Positions 41,783 to 52,410 of a DNA stretch of 64,000 nucleotides are shown piece after piece; position 1 is the first letter of the stretch; each line of letters begins with the position of its first letter. This DNA is from Candidatus Poribacteria bacterium (GTDB lineage Bacteria > Poribacteria > WGA-4E > WGA-3G), in assembly GCA_028818705.1 (NCBI GenBank), contig JAPPNJ010000155.1, positions 1-64,000 on the forward strand, given 5' to 3'. The notes under the pieces were generated by a model. It searched no databases, was not told the DNA's origin, and worked only from the letters and a program-made list of their open reading frames with translations. Both the position numbers and the translations under genes were made by a program.

Positions 41783-42976
41783 ATGCAACAACTCCCTGAC
41801 GCAACAGGGCATTTTGGACAATTCGGAGGCAGATATGTCCCCGAAACGCTCATGCCTGCCCTTTTAGAACTCGAAGAAGCATACATAAAACTCAAAGACA
41901 ACACTGACTTTCAAGAAGAATTTCAGTACTACCTCCGCGAATATGTCGGAAGACCCAACCCGCTCTATTATGCTGAACGGCTGACCGAAACCCTCGGCGG
42001 AGCAAAAATATATCTCAAACGGGAAGACCTCAACCATACAGGCGCACACAAAATCAATAGTGCCATCGGACAAATCCTTCTCGCACGCTGGATGGGCAAA
42101 AAACGCATTATCGCCGAGACCGGCGCAGGACAACACGGTGTGGCAACAGCCACTGTCGCCGCAAAGTTTGATATGGAATGTGAAGTCTATATGGGTGAAG
42201 AGGACATAGAACGCCAAGCCCTCAACGTTTTCCGTATGCAGTTGATGGGCACTAAAGTTGTCCCTGTTAATTCTGGATCCCGCACCCTCAAAGACGCAAT
42301 CAACGCCTGTTTCCGCGATTGGGTAACGAATGTCCGCACGACTTATCTGCTTCTCGGTTCGGTTGTCGGGGCACACCCTTACCCGATGATAGTCCGAGAC
42401 TTCCAAGCCGTCATTGGCGAGGAAGCGAGAGCGCAAATTTTAGCGCAAGAGGAAACCTTGCCGGATTGCGTTGTCGCCTGTGTCGGCGGTGGCAGCAATT
42501 CACTCGGTATGTTCTACCCGTTCTATGCCGACGAATCCGTTCGGATGATTGGGGTAGAAGCCGCTGGCGAGAGCATTCGTAGCGGACGACACGCAGCGCC
42601 TCTTACTGCTGGGACGGTCGGTGTTTTTCACGGTGCTAAGTGCTATCTACTGCAAGAAGAGGACGGTCAGATAACCCCTGCACACTCAATCTCCGCAGGA
42701 TTAGACTATCCGGGCGTCGGACCGGAACACAGTTACTATCGCGAAACCGGCAGAGCCGAATACGTCCCGATTACCGATGCAGAAGCGGTAGAAGGATTCC
42801 AGTTGTTATCAGAAACAGAGGGTATCATTCCAGCATTAGAATCCGCACACGCTATTGCTTATCTGCGCGAACTCGCCCCTAAACTCGGTAAGAACAAAAT
42901 CATCGTTGTCTGTCTTTCAGGTCGCGGCGACAAAGACGTCTACACGATCGCAAAAGAATTAAGTATCAAGATTTAG
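41783..42976 (+). CDS. trpB: Tryptophan synthase beta chain
   Basis: TrpB condenses indole with serine to give tryptophan using pyridoxal phosphate. The 397-residue protein has the family opening [19 protein letters not shown], the PLP lysine K90 in HTGAHKIN, the [13 protein letters not shown] loop and phosphate-binding [10 protein letters not shown]. No trpA or other trp gene is adjacent, so the pathway genes are dispersed or the alpha subunit lies elsewhere. GGAGAACC precedes the ATG. Confidence 0.97.
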   Translation: MQQLPDATGHFGQFGGRYVPETLMPALLELEEAYIKLKDNTDFQEEFQYYLREYVGRPNPLYYAERLTETLGGAKIYLKREDLNHTGAHKINSAIGQILLARWMGKKRIIAETGAGQHGVATATVAAKFDMECEVYMGEEDIERQALNVFRMQLMGTKVVPVNSGSRTLKDAINACFRDWVTNVRTTYLLLGSVVGAHPYPMIVRDFQAVIGEEARAQILAQEETLPDCVVACVGGGSNSLGMFYPFYADESVRMIGVEAAGESIRSGRHAAPLTAGTVGVFHGAKCYLLQEEDGQITPAHSISAGLDYPGVGPEHSYYRETGRAEYVPITDAEAVEGFQLLSETEGIIPALESAHAIAYLRELAPKLGKNKIIVVCLSGRGDKDVYTIAKELSIKI

Positions 42977-43043
42977 TAGCAGAAACTATAAGGCGTTGCC
43001 CAATTTCCTAATCAAGGCAACACTGCATTCGGTCAAAAGCAAC

Positions 43044-43073
43044 TTGTTATTTAACTATGATATATGTTATAAT
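43044..43073 (+). promoter_or_regulatory. Promoter of RelE/ParE-type toxin-antitoxin pair
   Basis: TTGTTA (43044-43049), 18 bases and perfect TATAAT (43068-43073) in an AT-rich stretch upstream of the GTG start at 43135. Confidence 0.6.
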
Positions 43074-43134
43074 TTTTGTCGTTTAGCCTTTAAGTCACAT
43101 CTACGAGACAGTATTAGAAGGAAGGAGAAACACA

Positions 43135-43344
43135 GTGACAAGCGTTGCGAAAATCCAAGAAGAGATTCTGGCTCTTTCTGAAACCGATTACCGCCAATTG
43201 AGACAATGGCTCAATGAATTAGATAGAGACGAATGGGATCGGCAAATTGAAGAGGATTCAAACGCTGGAAGATTGGATTTCCTAATTGTCGAGGCTCTTG
43301 AAGCAAAGGAAAAAGGGACACTTAAGAATCTTGAGGATCTTTAG
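43135..43344 (+). CDS. Putative antitoxin
   Basis: A 69-residue acidic, helical protein (KIQEEILALSETDYRQLRQWL then DRDEWDRQIEEDSNAGRLDFL) typical of small antitoxins paired with RelE/ParE-like toxins. It starts with GTG behind AAGGAGAAA. The stop TAG is immediately followed by the GTG of the toxin gene. It probably binds and neutralises the toxin and represses the operon. Confidence 0.72.
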   Translation: MTSVAKIQEEILALSETDYRQLRQWLNELDRDEWDRQIEEDSNAGRLDFLIVEALEAKEKGTLKNLEDL

Positions 43345-43599
43345 GTGCATAAAACGACACCGCGCTTCTGGAGATATTTTGAGCAGCTTCCAGAACCTGT
43401 GCAAAGAGTTGCAAGACAGAATTTTGGTCTGCTCTTAACAAATCCAAGACATCTATCTCTCTATTTTAAGAAAGTTGGCAAGTATTGGGCAGCGCGCGTG
43501 GGACAAAACCATAGAGCACTCGCAATTAAAGATGGGAGCAACTTCACTTGGGTTTGGATCGGTAGACATGACGAATATGAGAGACTGATTAAGTCCTAA
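43345..43599 (+). CDS. RelE/ParE/HigB-like toxin
   Basis: An 84-residue basic protein: KTTPRFWRYFEQLPEPVQRVARQ helices, LYFKKVGKYWAARVG strand pair and ALAIKDGSNFTWVWIGRHDEYERLI ending, the pattern of the RelE/ParE fold. It starts at GTG directly after the antitoxin stop. If RelE-like it cleaves mRNA on the ribosome, if ParE-like it poisons gyrase; the sequence does not decide. Confidence 0.75.
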   Translation: MHKTTPRFWRYFEQLPEPVQRVARQNFGLLLTNPRHLSLYFKKVGKYWAARVGQNHRALAIKDGSNFTWVWIGRHDEYERLIKS

Positions 43600-43725
43600 C
43601 CTGCTATCACGAAACGAATCCCTTGTATTTATATTTACTACCTAAGCGATTACCTCCGGCAGCAATTAGAGACCTCTATTATTTCTATCAAAGCTGTATA
43701 AGTTCATAGCGATCGAGGTGGCACC

Positions 43726-44340
43726 ATGACTCGTGAAACCGCAGATTTCGCTTCAAAATTGTCTCTAAAGCAAAAAGTCCAGAAGTTCATCACATGGCTT
43801 TTACACCGAGACGGACCCGCTCGGAATTGGCGGTATATTCCAACGTACCTATTGCTGCAAAAACTGAAATCGGAATCTGCGGAGATGCGTGCATACGCTG
43901 CTGAAGGGTTAGGCGGCGTTGGTGATGTGCATGCCGTCGCGCCGCTCATTGATGCCTTAGACGACAACAACTCAACTGTCCGGCGTTTCGCCATCTCCTC
44001 CCTCGGTAAAATCCGAGATGACCGCGCCACTGACGTCCTCATTCCATTTCTACAGGACGAAGAAGCCGATATGCGATGTGCCGCTGCCGTTGCCCTCGGC
44101 GAATTAGGACTCAGCGAAGACAGATTCTCAACGCCACCGGTACAGATAATAGAGGCACTTATAAATAGCATAACAGATTCCGACAGAGGTGTCTGCTCCG
44201 CTGCTATTGTTGCCTTAGGCAGAATTGGTAATCTGCAAGCCGTTTCTGCGCTCAATGCATTGGCAGAAAGCACCGATAGCGAATGGATCCGCCGCTATAT
44301 CAGTGAAGCATTGCACCAAATTGAGGAGCAGAACGCGTAA
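43726..44340 (+). CDS. HEAT-repeat protein
   Basis: A 204-residue helical-repeat protein with four or five HEAT (PBS-lyase-type) units: MRAYAAEGLGGVGDVHAVAPL, VRRFAISSLGKIRDDRATDVL, MRCAAAVALGELGL, GVCSAAIVALGRIGN and IRRYISEALHQI. Such repeats form a binding scaffold. The N-terminal 40 residues are basic and unassigned. It has AGGTGG before the ATG. Partner unknown. Confidence 0.85.
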   Translation: MTRETADFASKLSLKQKVQKFITWLLHRDGPARNWRYIPTYLLLQKLKSESAEMRAYAAEGLGGVGDVHAVAPLIDALDDNNSTVRRFAISSLGKIRDDRATDVLIPFLQDEEADMRCAAAVALGELGLSEDRFSTPPVQIIEALINSITDSDRGVCSAAIVALGRIGNLQAVSALNALAESTDSEWIRRYISEALHQIEEQNA

Positions 44341-44361
44341 CAATGTGCGTTAAATTTTAAT

Positions 44362-44390
44362 TTGGCAAACTATTCTCAATATGCTATAAT
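44362..44390 (+). promoter_or_regulatory. era promoter
   Basis: TTGGCA (44362-44367), 17 bases, perfect TATAAT (44385-44390). It shows that the in-frame sequence upstream of 44503 is promoter and leader, not coding. Confidence 0.75.
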
Positions 44391-44502
44391 AGTTTTAAGT
44401 TATTTAGTGTTTAGTAAATTACTTTCTATAATCGAAGATGATATAATAAATGTTAGTTTCATTCTCCCAACACATCACAAAATAGCACCACTTTCGAGAA
44501 TT

Positions 44503-45417
44503 ATGGACGAAATCCAAAACTTCAAATCCGGTTACGTCAGCATCATCGGCACACCCAACGTCGGTAAATCTACGCTGCTCAATACGATCTTGGGTCAGAA
44601 ATTAGCCATTGTTACCCCGAAACCACAAACAACCCGCAATCAGATTCGTGGAATCGTCACCACCGACAGCCATCAAATCATTTTTGTCGATACACCCGGA
44701 TTGATGAACCCCAAATATCGTCTACAGAGTGAAATGGTTCGGACGGCGTACGGAGCTTTAGGGGACGCAGATGTCGTGCTTTTTGTCGTTGATGCCACAC
44801 GTCCAAATGTAGAGATTGAAGACAGAATTTTAAAACGTCTCCGTCGCACGAAATCGACAACGATCCTTGTTCTCAACAAGGTAGATTTGATTGCAAAACC
44901 GACGCTGCTTCCTATCTTTGAAGATTACAACCAAAAATTTGAATTCGCGCAGATGATACCTATCTCTGCCCTAACCGCTGATGGTGTTCCGGTGCTCCTT
45001 GAACAGATTGAAAATTATCTACCACTCGGACCGCTTTACTTTCCAGAGGATCAACTCAGTGATCTCCCTGAACGTTTTTTCATCGCCGAAACCGTTCGTG
45101 AGAAAATTATGCTCATGACCCAACGTGAGATTCCCTATGCTTCAGCCGTGATCATTGAAGAGTTTGAAAAACGCCAGACGAACAAATCAGGCGAGATTAT
45201 CTATATCCGCGCCATCGTCTACGCTGAGCGGCAGACGCAAAAGCAAATTATCATCGGTAAAGGTGGTAAACTAATCAAACGGGTCGGCGAACTCGCACGC
45301 ATTGACATTGAAAAGTTCTTGGATGCACGCGTGTTTTTAGAACTCTATGTAACCGTCAAAACCGATTGGCGCAGAGATGCGCGTCAGATCAAAGAGTTAG
45401 GCGGTTTTATAGAATAG
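44503..45417 (+). CDS. era: GTPase Era
   Basis: Era is an essential GTPase that binds 16S rRNA for 30S maturation. The 304-residue protein has G1 GTPNVGKST (16-24), G3 DTPGL, G4 NKVD and a C-terminal KH domain (IIGKGGKLIKRVGELARIDIEKFL). ATG 44503 is chosen because a TATAAT promoter occupies the upstream in-frame region and the N-terminus then matches the family. It precedes uvrA with a heptamer-repeat spacer. Confidence 0.95.
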   Translation: MDEIQNFKSGYVSIIGTPNVGKSTLLNTILGQKLAIVTPKPQTTRNQIRGIVTTDSHQIIFVDTPGLMNPKYRLQSEMVRTAYGALGDADVVLFVVDATRPNVEIEDRILKRLRRTKSTTILVLNKVDLIAKPTLLPIFEDYNQKFEFAQMIPISALTADGVPVLLEQIENYLPLGPLYFPEDQLSDLPERFFIAETVREKIMLMTQREIPYASAVIIEEFEKRQTNKSGEIIYIRAIVYAERQTQKQIIIGKGGKLIKRVGELARIDIEKFLDARVFLELYVTVKTDWRRDARQIKELGGFIE

Positions 45418-45538
45418 TCGTCAGTCGTCAGTTGTCAGTTGTTAGTTAAGAGGGGTCTTGGGGTGTCAAAATTTTTGGTAAAGTCTATAGATTAACGCAA
45501 TACCACAGCAAATCCTTTTAACCGATAACTGATAACTA
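45418..45538. repeat. Heptamer-iteron element before uvrA
   Basis: Left end with GTCAGTC GTCAGTT GTCAGTT GTTAGTT units and AAGAGG; right end AACCGATAACTGATAACT is inverted. Between them is sequence that codes for nothing. Same family as 31231 and 34589. Confidence 0.65.
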
Positions 45539-45556
45539 CCAAATAGGAACCGGTCA

Positions 45557-48500
45557 ATGATAGAAGAGTCAATTTACGTACAAGGTGCGCGAGAACACAA
45601 CTTAAGGAACGTAGATATCCAGCTTCCAAAAGACAAACTCATCGTCTTTACGGGTGTTAGTGGTTCTGGCAAATCCTCATTGGCGATTGATACCGTCTAT
45701 GCCGAAGGACAACGGCGATACATCGAATCTTTATCTGCATATGCACGGCAATTTCTGGGTCAACTCGGAAAACCAGATGTAGATGAGATCGTCGGATTAT
45801 CCCCTTCTATTGCTATCAGTCAAGGTTCAACAGGACATAACCCGCGCTCCACAGTCGCTACCGTCACTGAGGTTTACGACTATCTGCGTGTACTTTATGC
45901 CCGCGTTGGACAATTCCACTGTCCCGAATGTGGGCGTGAAGTTGGTTCACAGACCTCCTCAGATATTATCAAAACCTTACTCAACTATCCCCAACGCACA
46001 AGACTTATCATCTTAGCACCGATTGCCAGAGGTTCCCGCGGTGCGCATCAAAAAGAAATTGATGACCTACAAAACGCAGGTTTTGCTCGGCTGCGGGTCG
46101 ATGGCGAAATATACGAACTGCGTCCAGGTTTTGCCCTCAATCCGAACCAACGCCACGATATTGATCTCGTCATCGATCGGATTATCATCAAAGACGGCAT
46201 TGAGCCACGCATCACCGAAGCAGTCAACACTGCACTCGCTCGTGGAGATGGCAGCATGCTCGTCCAAATCGTTCCAACCGAAGGTGAGCTATCTCCATTT
46301 GTGTCAGAAGAAGATGACCTGCTTTTTAGTGAAGACTATACCTGTTCGCACTGCCGGATTAGTTTCGTGAAACCAGAACCGCGTCATTTCTCTTTCAATA
46401 ACCCCGATGGAATGTGTGAAAGCTGCAGAGGCTTAGGAACACAGATGGGGATCCTGCCGAAGTTGATTATCCAAGATGACACTCTCTCCATCATGCAAGG
46501 TGCCATCAGTTTGTGGGGCGCGCTCGACAAATCAGACCGCGTCAGAGAAAAATCCATAGTCGAAGCACTTGCAAAACACCTGGGCTTCGACATTGAGACA
46601 CCCTGGCAAGACCTTACACCAGAGCAACAGAACGCCATCCTCTACGGCACCGGCGATGACATTCTTACGATCAACACACCCCGGACGAGTACATCCAAGA
46701 GAAGCAAAAAACGCCGACGATATCGTGCTCGCTTTCACGGTATCATTCCAGCTGAAGAACAGAAGTATTACTTCGATGAAGACAATGAAACCGACGAAGA
46801 GAATTTTCCCGCCTACTTTACAAAGATGCCCTGCAGGACGTGCGAAGGAACCCGACTCAACTCGTGGGTAAAAGCCGTGACAATAGCGGATACACCTATC
46901 ACGGACATTCTTGAAATGTCTATTCAGGATGCCACACAATTCTATCTCCAGTTGGAACTTCCAGAACGCGAGGCGTTTATAGCGCAGGAACTTTTAAAAG
47001 AGATCAGAGGACGACTGGGATTCCTTATGGATGTGGGATTGGGATACCTGACGTTGGCACGTCCCGCACCGACCCTTTCCGGCGGCGAAGCGCAGCGGAT
47101 CCGTCTCGCCAGTCAGGTGGGCGCGGGGCTACGCGATGTTACCTACGTTCTCGATGAACCGAGCATCGGTCTACATCCACGCGATCACGCTGGACTTCTC
47201 ACAACCCTCCTAAACCTGCGGAATCAGGGCAACACCGTCATCGTCGTTGAACACGATGAAGCAACCATGCTCGTAGCGGATTGGCTCATCGATTTTGGAC
47301 CTGGTGCAGGCATCAAGGGTGGGAAAGTGACCGGTATGGGCACCCCAGCGCAATTCATGAAAGAGAGCAACACACTCACTGCCCAATATCTCCGAGGCGA
47401 TAAGGTGATTGTTCAACCAGAATCACGTCGTGATACAGGTGAGAGATGGGTACAAATATGCAACGCACGCCAAAACAATCTCAAGGGGATTAACCCTAAA
47501 ATACCGCTCGGTACCCTCTGCTGTGTGACTGGTGTGAGTGGTTCTGGAAAGAGTTCCTTAATCCACGATATTCTTTACAGTGCGCTCGCCCGGGACCTCA
47601 TGAAGGCAAAAACCGTACCGGGAACGTATGATAAAATCCAAGGCGTCATCAAAGAAAAAAACGTGCCAGTATCCGATGTCATTGATAAAATTATTAACAT
47701 TAACATGGCGCCCATCGGACGTACGCCGCGTTCCAACGCTGCAACCTATACAAAGGTTTTTGATGATATTCGGGCACTCTATGCTGGCTTGCCCGATGCG
47801 AAGATACGAGGCTATAAACCGGGACGGTTTAGCTTCAATGTCAGCGGCGGCAGATGCGAAGCATGCAACGGCAACGGCGCGAAAAAAGTTGATATGGGAC
47901 TCCTCTCTGATGTCTGGGTCGAGTGTGAAATGTGCAATGGGAAACGTTTCAACAGCGAAACCCTTACCATAAAATATAAAGGGAAAAATATTTCTGAAGT
48001 CCTCGAAATGGATATCGGCACTGCGCTTGCCCATTTCGCCGATATTCCAAGAATCGCAAGAGGCTTACGACTACTCCACGATGTCGGTCTGGATTACATT
48101 AAACTCGGGCAACCGGCACCTACGCTCTCCGGTGGTGAAGCGCAACGCATTAAACTCTCAAAGGAACTCTCTAAACGAAGCACTGGCAAAACCCTTTACA
48201 TCCTCGATGAACCCACAACAGGATTGCATTTTGACGACGTAAATAAACTGTTAACCATTCTTCATCGACTTGTAGATGATGGCAATACCGTCGTCGTCGT
48301 AGAGCACAACCTTGAGGTCATCAATTCAGCAGATTACATTATCGATTTAGGACCAGAGGGAGGTGTTGGCGGGGGCAATATTGTTGCGGTAGGGACACCC
48401 GAAGAGATTGCTGAGATGGCCGAATCTTATACTGGACAAGCCCTCCGAGGCGACTTCGATATCTGGCGAGACGCAAAGCAACGGCTCAAGGAACCAGAAC

Positions 48501-51376
48501 TTACTTACGCGTTTGAGCAGGAGCAAGAGAGACGAACAGCCATCGCGGTCCAAGGTGCGACAGAAAACAACCTCAAAAATGTAGACATTGATATTCCTCA
48601 TCGAAAGATGACTGCGTTGACGGGTGTCAGCGGCTCTGGAAAAACTTCTCTTGCGCTTGATACTATTTACGCCGAAGGGCAACGCCGTTATATCGAGACG
48701 CTCAGCACCTACGCACGCCAGTTTATAGGGCAGATGGAAAAGCCTAAAGTCTCAAAAATTGAAGGGCTTTCACCTGCCATCGCTATCTCGCATGCAAACG
48801 CAGGTCAGAATCCGCGATCAACGGTGGCAACGATTACAGAAATACATGACGGACTTCGCACGCTCTACGCTAGATGGGGCAAACCGTACTGTCCCGATTG
48901 CTACGAAGAGGTCCAACCGCAGACTGCGGAACAGATAACACAACACGCTTTTGAACTCGCTCCCGAAAAAAGGGTGGATGTCCTCGCACCTCTTACAAAC
49001 TTTTTGCTTGTGCCCCCAAGTGAAACAGGTGTGTCGAGAGGCAAAGTTATTGACATCAACGCCAGTGAATCCGCTTACGGTTTGAAGCCAAACGAAGACT
49101 ACAACGATGTATTCCGCCGATTGCAAAGGGCAGGATTCGTACGCGTCCAAATTGATGGTGAAATTTACCGGCTCGATGAAGCCCCCAAATTGAGTAGAGG
49201 CATTCAGCATGAAATCTTTATTGTCATAGATCGTGTTGAACTCGCCGATGCAGAGAAGAGCCGATTTATCGAAGCGGTGGAGCTGGCACTTCTGCAAAGC
49301 GGTGGGTTCGTGCTCATCGAAGAAAGAGAGCGCGGCGAAACACCCGTCCGACGCTTCTTCAGTGAACATGCAATGTGTCCTTCTTGTGGAAGCAATTTTG
49401 GGCAATTGACCCCGCGCCATTTCTCCTTTAACAACAGAGTAGGGGCATGCGACATCTGTGATGGGCGCGGGAGGAATATGCACCCGCCCTACGCAGCCTG
49501 TAACCAATGCGACGGCACCCGTCTGAAACCTTTTCCAAGCAGCGTTAAGTTTGAGGATACAACCATTGCTGAATTAATGGAGATGTCAATTACCGAAATC
49601 ATCGAATTCTTCAATACCCGTCTGAAACAGATCGAAACACAGGTTGCCTTTAATGACGCCGAGGCGAACCGGAGCGAACTTCTGATCGAAGCAGGTGTGT
49701 CAACCTCAAGAGCCACGCATCCTGCACTCCACGTGCATACTTCACCTGAGTTTGAAGCCGAAGTCCTGCACCAAATTCAGACACGGCTCCAATTTTTGGA
49801 AGACATTGGCCTCGGTTATCTTGCGCTCGAACGCGGGGCACCGACGCTTTCCGGTGGCGAAATGCGCAGAATCCAACTCGCAAGCCAACTCGGCAGCGGT
49901 CTCACTGGCGTAACTTATATCCTTGACGAACCGAGCATCGGCTTACACCCACGCGACCAAGAACGTCTCATCTCCGCGCTTAAGGAACTCCGCGACATCG
50001 GCAACAGCGTTCTCGTTGTTGAACACGACCGCGACACAATATTAGCCTCCGATCATGTGATCGACTTCGGTCCTCACGCAGGGAAAAGCGGCGGCGAAAT
50101 TATTGCCATTGGCACACCGGACACCTTTCAGCAATCAGTGATTAGCATGCAACCGATAGCCCATAACGAAGTGGAGGGCGACTCTAGAGAAAGGCACGTC
50201 AAAACACAAACCCCCGAAAAGTCTCCGCAAGGTAAAATTAAAAAATCTTTGACCCAAGCCTATCTTTCCAACGATGTAGAGATTCCTGTACCGAAAACCC
50301 GGCGCAAAGGGATAAATAAACGCCTCACAATATCCGGTGTAAAAACGAACAACCTCAAGGACATCAATGTCAAGATTCCGCTTGGTACACTCACCTGTGT
50401 AACTGGCGTTTCAGGATGTGGAAAAAGTTCACTTGTTGAAGGCACGCTAAAACCGGCACTTGAAAGTCGTAGTTCTATCAAAACCGGTGATCCGAAAGAT
50501 CGACGCTACTCTTACTATTTCAGTGAAGGGCACCAAGAACCGATATATAACGACTACGGTTTACCGGAATATAAAACCATCCGAGGTGTTAGTAATATCA
50601 AACGGCTCATCAACGTAGACCAGAAAGCGATCGGTGAAACTCCCCGCTCCAACCCTGCCACCTATACCGATCTGTTTACGAAGATCCGCGAACTCTTCGC
50701 CGAACAACACGATGCTAAAATGCGCGGATTTACTATGGGGACCTTCAGCTTCAATCTTGCTTCTGGACAGTGTCATATATGCGAAGGACACCGTTTCAAC
50801 CGTATTGAGATGCATTTTCTACCTGATGTATGGATGCCGTGTGAAGCGTGTAATAGTACAGGCTACAACCAAGACACGCTTGAGATCCGATATAAAGGCA
50901 AAAACATCGCCGAAGTCTTAGATATGACGGTAGATGAAGCACTTGCATTCTTCAGCGAAAGTTCCCGGATTTGCCGGACACTCCAGATGTTAGCAGATGT
51001 CGGGTTGGGTTATATCCAATTAGGGCAGTCGGCAACGACACTCTCCGGTGGTGAGGCACAACGCGTTAAACTCGCAAAAGAGCTGGCGCGTCGCCAAATG
51101 GGTTCGACGCTTTATATCATGGACGAACCGACAACGGGACTCCACTTTGACGACATCCAAAAACTCCTCAAGGTATTGAATCGACTCGTTGATGCAGGCA
51201 ATACGATTATCGCCGTCGAACACAACCTCGATGTTATCAAATCTGCTGACTGGATCATTGATTTGGGACCAGAAGGCAGTAAAGGGGGCGGAGAAGTTGT
51301 TGCGATGGGTACGCCAGAGGAGGTAGCGAAGGCCCAGAGATCCCACACCGCACGTTTCCTACGTGAAATCCTGTAA
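45557..51376 (+). CDS. uvrA: Double-length excinuclease ABC subunit A (tandem UvrA)
   Basis: UvrA recognises damage and loads UvrB; normal UvrA is about 940 residues with two ABC modules and acts as a dimer. This 1939-residue chain contains two UvrA units head to tail (about 1-955 and 985-1939). Four Walker A sites are seen, near residues 33, 659, 1022 and 1617 (GVSGSGKSS, GVSGSGKSS, GVSGSGKTS, GVSGCGKSS). Four signatures occur near 506, 856, 1430 and 1828; the third is LSGGEMRRI rather than LSGGEAQRI. Zinc CxxC pairs are retained in both halves, including CHIC...CEAC in the second. It is probably a covalent UvrA dimer. AGGAACC precedes the ATG. Confidence 0.95.
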   Translation: MIEESIYVQGAREHNLRNVDIQLPKDKLIVFTGVSGSGKSSLAIDTVYAEGQRRYIESLSAYARQFLGQLGKPDVDEIVGLSPSIAISQGSTGHNPRSTVATVTEVYDYLRVLYARVGQFHCPECGREVGSQTSSDIIKTLLNYPQRTRLIILAPIARGSRGAHQKEIDDLQNAGFARLRVDGEIYELRPGFALNPNQRHDIDLVIDRIIIKDGIEPRITEAVNTALARGDGSMLVQIVPTEGELSPFVSEEDDLLFSEDYTCSHCRISFVKPEPRHFSFNNPDGMCESCRGLGTQMGILPKLIIQDDTLSIMQGAISLWGALDKSDRVREKSIVEALAKHLGFDIETPWQDLTPEQQNAILYGTGDDILTINTPRTSTSKRSKKRRRYRARFHGIIPAEEQKYYFDEDNETDEENFPAYFTKMPCRTCEGTRLNSWVKAVTIADTPITDILEMSIQDATQFYLQLELPEREAFIAQELLKEIRGRLGFLMDVGLGYLTLARPAPTLSGGEAQRIRLASQVGAGLRDVTYVLDEPSIGLHPRDHAGLLTTLLNLRNQGNTVIVVEHDEATMLVADWLIDFGPGAGIKGGKVTGMGTPAQFMKESNTLTAQYLRGDKVIVQPESRRDTGERWVQICNARQNNLKGINPKIPLGTLCCVTGVSGSGKSSLIHDILYSALARDLMKAKTVPGTYDKIQGVIKEKNVPVSDVIDKIININMAPIGRTPRSNAATYTKVFDDIRALYAGLPDAKIRGYKPGRFSFNVSGGRCEACNGNGAKKVDMGLLSDVWVECEMCNGKRFNSETLTIKYKGKNISEVLEMDIGTALAHFADIPRIARGLRLLHDVGLDYIKLGQPAPTLSGGEAQRIKLSKELSKRSTGKTLYILDEPTTGLHFDDVNKLLTILHRLVDDGNTVVVVEHNLEVINSADYIIDLGPEGGVGGGNIVAVGTPEEIAEMAESYTGQALRGDFDIWRDAKQRLKEPELTYAFEQEQERRTAIAVQGATENNLKNVDIDIPHRKMTALTGVSGSGKTSLALDTIYAEGQRRYIETLSTYARQFIGQMEKPKVSKIEGLSPAIAISHANAGQNPRSTVATITEIHDGLRTLYARWGKPYCPDCYEEVQPQTAEQITQHAFELAPEKRVDVLAPLTNFLLVPPSETGVSRGKVIDINASESAYGLKPNEDYNDVFRRLQRAGFVRVQIDGEIYRLDEAPKLSRGIQHEIFIVIDRVELADAEKSRFIEAVELALLQSGGFVLIEERERGETPVRRFFSEHAMCPSCGSNFGQLTPRHFSFNNRVGACDICDGRGRNMHPPYAACNQCDGTRLKPFPSSVKFEDTTIAELMEMSITEIIEFFNTRLKQIETQVAFNDAEANRSELLIEAGVSTSRATHPALHVHTSPEFEAEVLHQIQTRLQFLEDIGLGYLALERGAPTLSGGEMRRIQLASQLGSGLTGVTYILDEPSIGLHPRDQERLISALKELRDIGNSVLVVEHDRDTILASDHVIDFGPHAGKSGGEIIAIGTPDTFQQSVISMQPIAHNEVEGDSRERHVKTQTPEKSPQGKIKKSLTQAYLSNDVEIPVPKTRRKGINKRLTISGVKTNNLKDINVKIPLGTLTCVTGVSGCGKSSLVEGTLKPALESRSSIKTGDPKDRRYSYYFSEGHQEPIYNDYGLPEYKTIRGVSNIKRLINVDQKAIGETPRSNPATYTDLFTKIRELFAEQHDAKMRGFTMGTFSFNLASGQCHICEGHRFNRIEMHFLPDVWMPCEACNSTGYNQDTLEIRYKGKNIAEVLDMTVDEALAFFSESSRICRTLQMLADVGLGYIQLGQSATTLSGGEAQRVKLAKELARRQMGSTLYIMDEPTTGLHFDDIQKLLKVLNRLVDAGNTIIAVEHNLDVIKSADWIIDLGPEGSKGGGEVVAMGTPEEVAKAQRSHTARFLREIL

Positions 51377-51549
51377 GAGCAATCGTCCGAGCACAACAGA
51401 ACAGAATATCGCTTGTTAGCAAGACTACCCACCCTTATAATCAAAAGAAACACCTATTTTTCAAACCTCCATCTGCCGATTTTTCCTTGACAAATTCTGG
51501 AATATGTGGAATTATAAATAGCGTATCTATTAGAAACACCGTACCCACA

Positions 51550-52410
51550 ATGCGAATTCCAGACTATTATCAAATCTTAGAGATCGGGCGGGACGCTACC
51601 GCCCCAGAAATAAAACGAGCATTCCGGCGACTTGCAAAACGCTACCACCCTGATAAAAATCCGGAACAGATTGCGTTTGCAGAGCAGATGTTTCGCGAAG
51701 TTTGTAGGGCATACAACACCCTCTGCGACAAGAAACAGAAATCGGATTACGACCGAACACTACAGACGATTGAACGCCAACGGAAGGCGCGCGAAGCATA
51801 CCTCGAAAAACTCAGCAAACTGAACCAGAACTATGCCAAGTTAGAATTGCTGCTTGATGCCCTCCTTCACCAAAAGTACGAAACCGGTATCTCTATATAT
51901 GAACAACTCTGTCATACCGACCGAGAAAAAGGCAAAGTGTGGCGTATCGACGATTTTTTGAATTACGAAGAAAGTCGGGACTGTGAATTCCTCATCGCTG
52001 AAGCATACCAGATCCTCGGATTCTCCAACGGAGACCAGTCCTCTGCTTCTGAGCGACACCGAAAAATCAAGCAGGCAATGTTGATGTATGAATCCCTCTT
52101 GTCCTCTGAGGCGAAACGTCCCTGTTTCAGACACTTTACCCAAGAAGTCAAGGAACGCCTCAAATTCATCTACCTCTACCATTTCAGTGCTGAAGGATAC
52201 CACCAAACATACCACATCTCGCTAACTAAGATTCGTGCGTTAAAACTCCCGAAACGGGAAACCGCATGGATGTATAAAAAAATTGCTGAATTCTATGTGG
52301 AAATCGATCAGCTCTCCGAAGCACGTACGGTCATGAAAATGGCGTTTGAACTGCAACCCCGCCTTACCGGCGCCAAGAAAATCTGTAAAACTTTGAACAT
52401 GGGATATTAG
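51550..52410 (+). CDS. J-domain protein
   Basis: A 286-residue protein with an N-terminal J domain (DYYQILEIGRDATAPEIKRA, with H33-P-D35 in RYHPDKNP) that would stimulate an Hsp70 ATPase. The rest lacks the G/F and zinc regions of DnaJ; it is a long alpha-helical region with TPR-like character towards the end (AWMYKKIAEFYVEIDQLSEA). ATG 51550 is preferred; upstream in-frame sequence contains a TTGACA box at 51487. It may target a DnaK to a specific client. Confidence 0.88.
   Translation: MRIPDYYQILEIGRDATAPEIKRAFRRLAKRYHPDKNPEQIAFAEQMFREVCRAYNTLCDKKQKSDYDRTLQTIERQRKAREAYLEKLSKLNQNYAKLELLLDALLHQKYETGISIYEQLCHTDREKGKVWRIDDFLNYEESRDCEFLIAEAYQILGFSNGDQSSASERHRKIKQAMLMYESLLSSEAKRPCFRHFTQEVKERLKFIYLYHFSAEGYHQTYHISLTKIRALKLPKRETAWMYKKIAEFYVEIDQLSEARTVMKMAFELQPRLTGAKKICKTLNMGY

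Noticed and set aside
44362..44502. Longer era product starting at TTG 44362
   Set aside because: The region is a promoter (TTGGCA, TATAAT) and leader. The family N-terminus begins at 44503.
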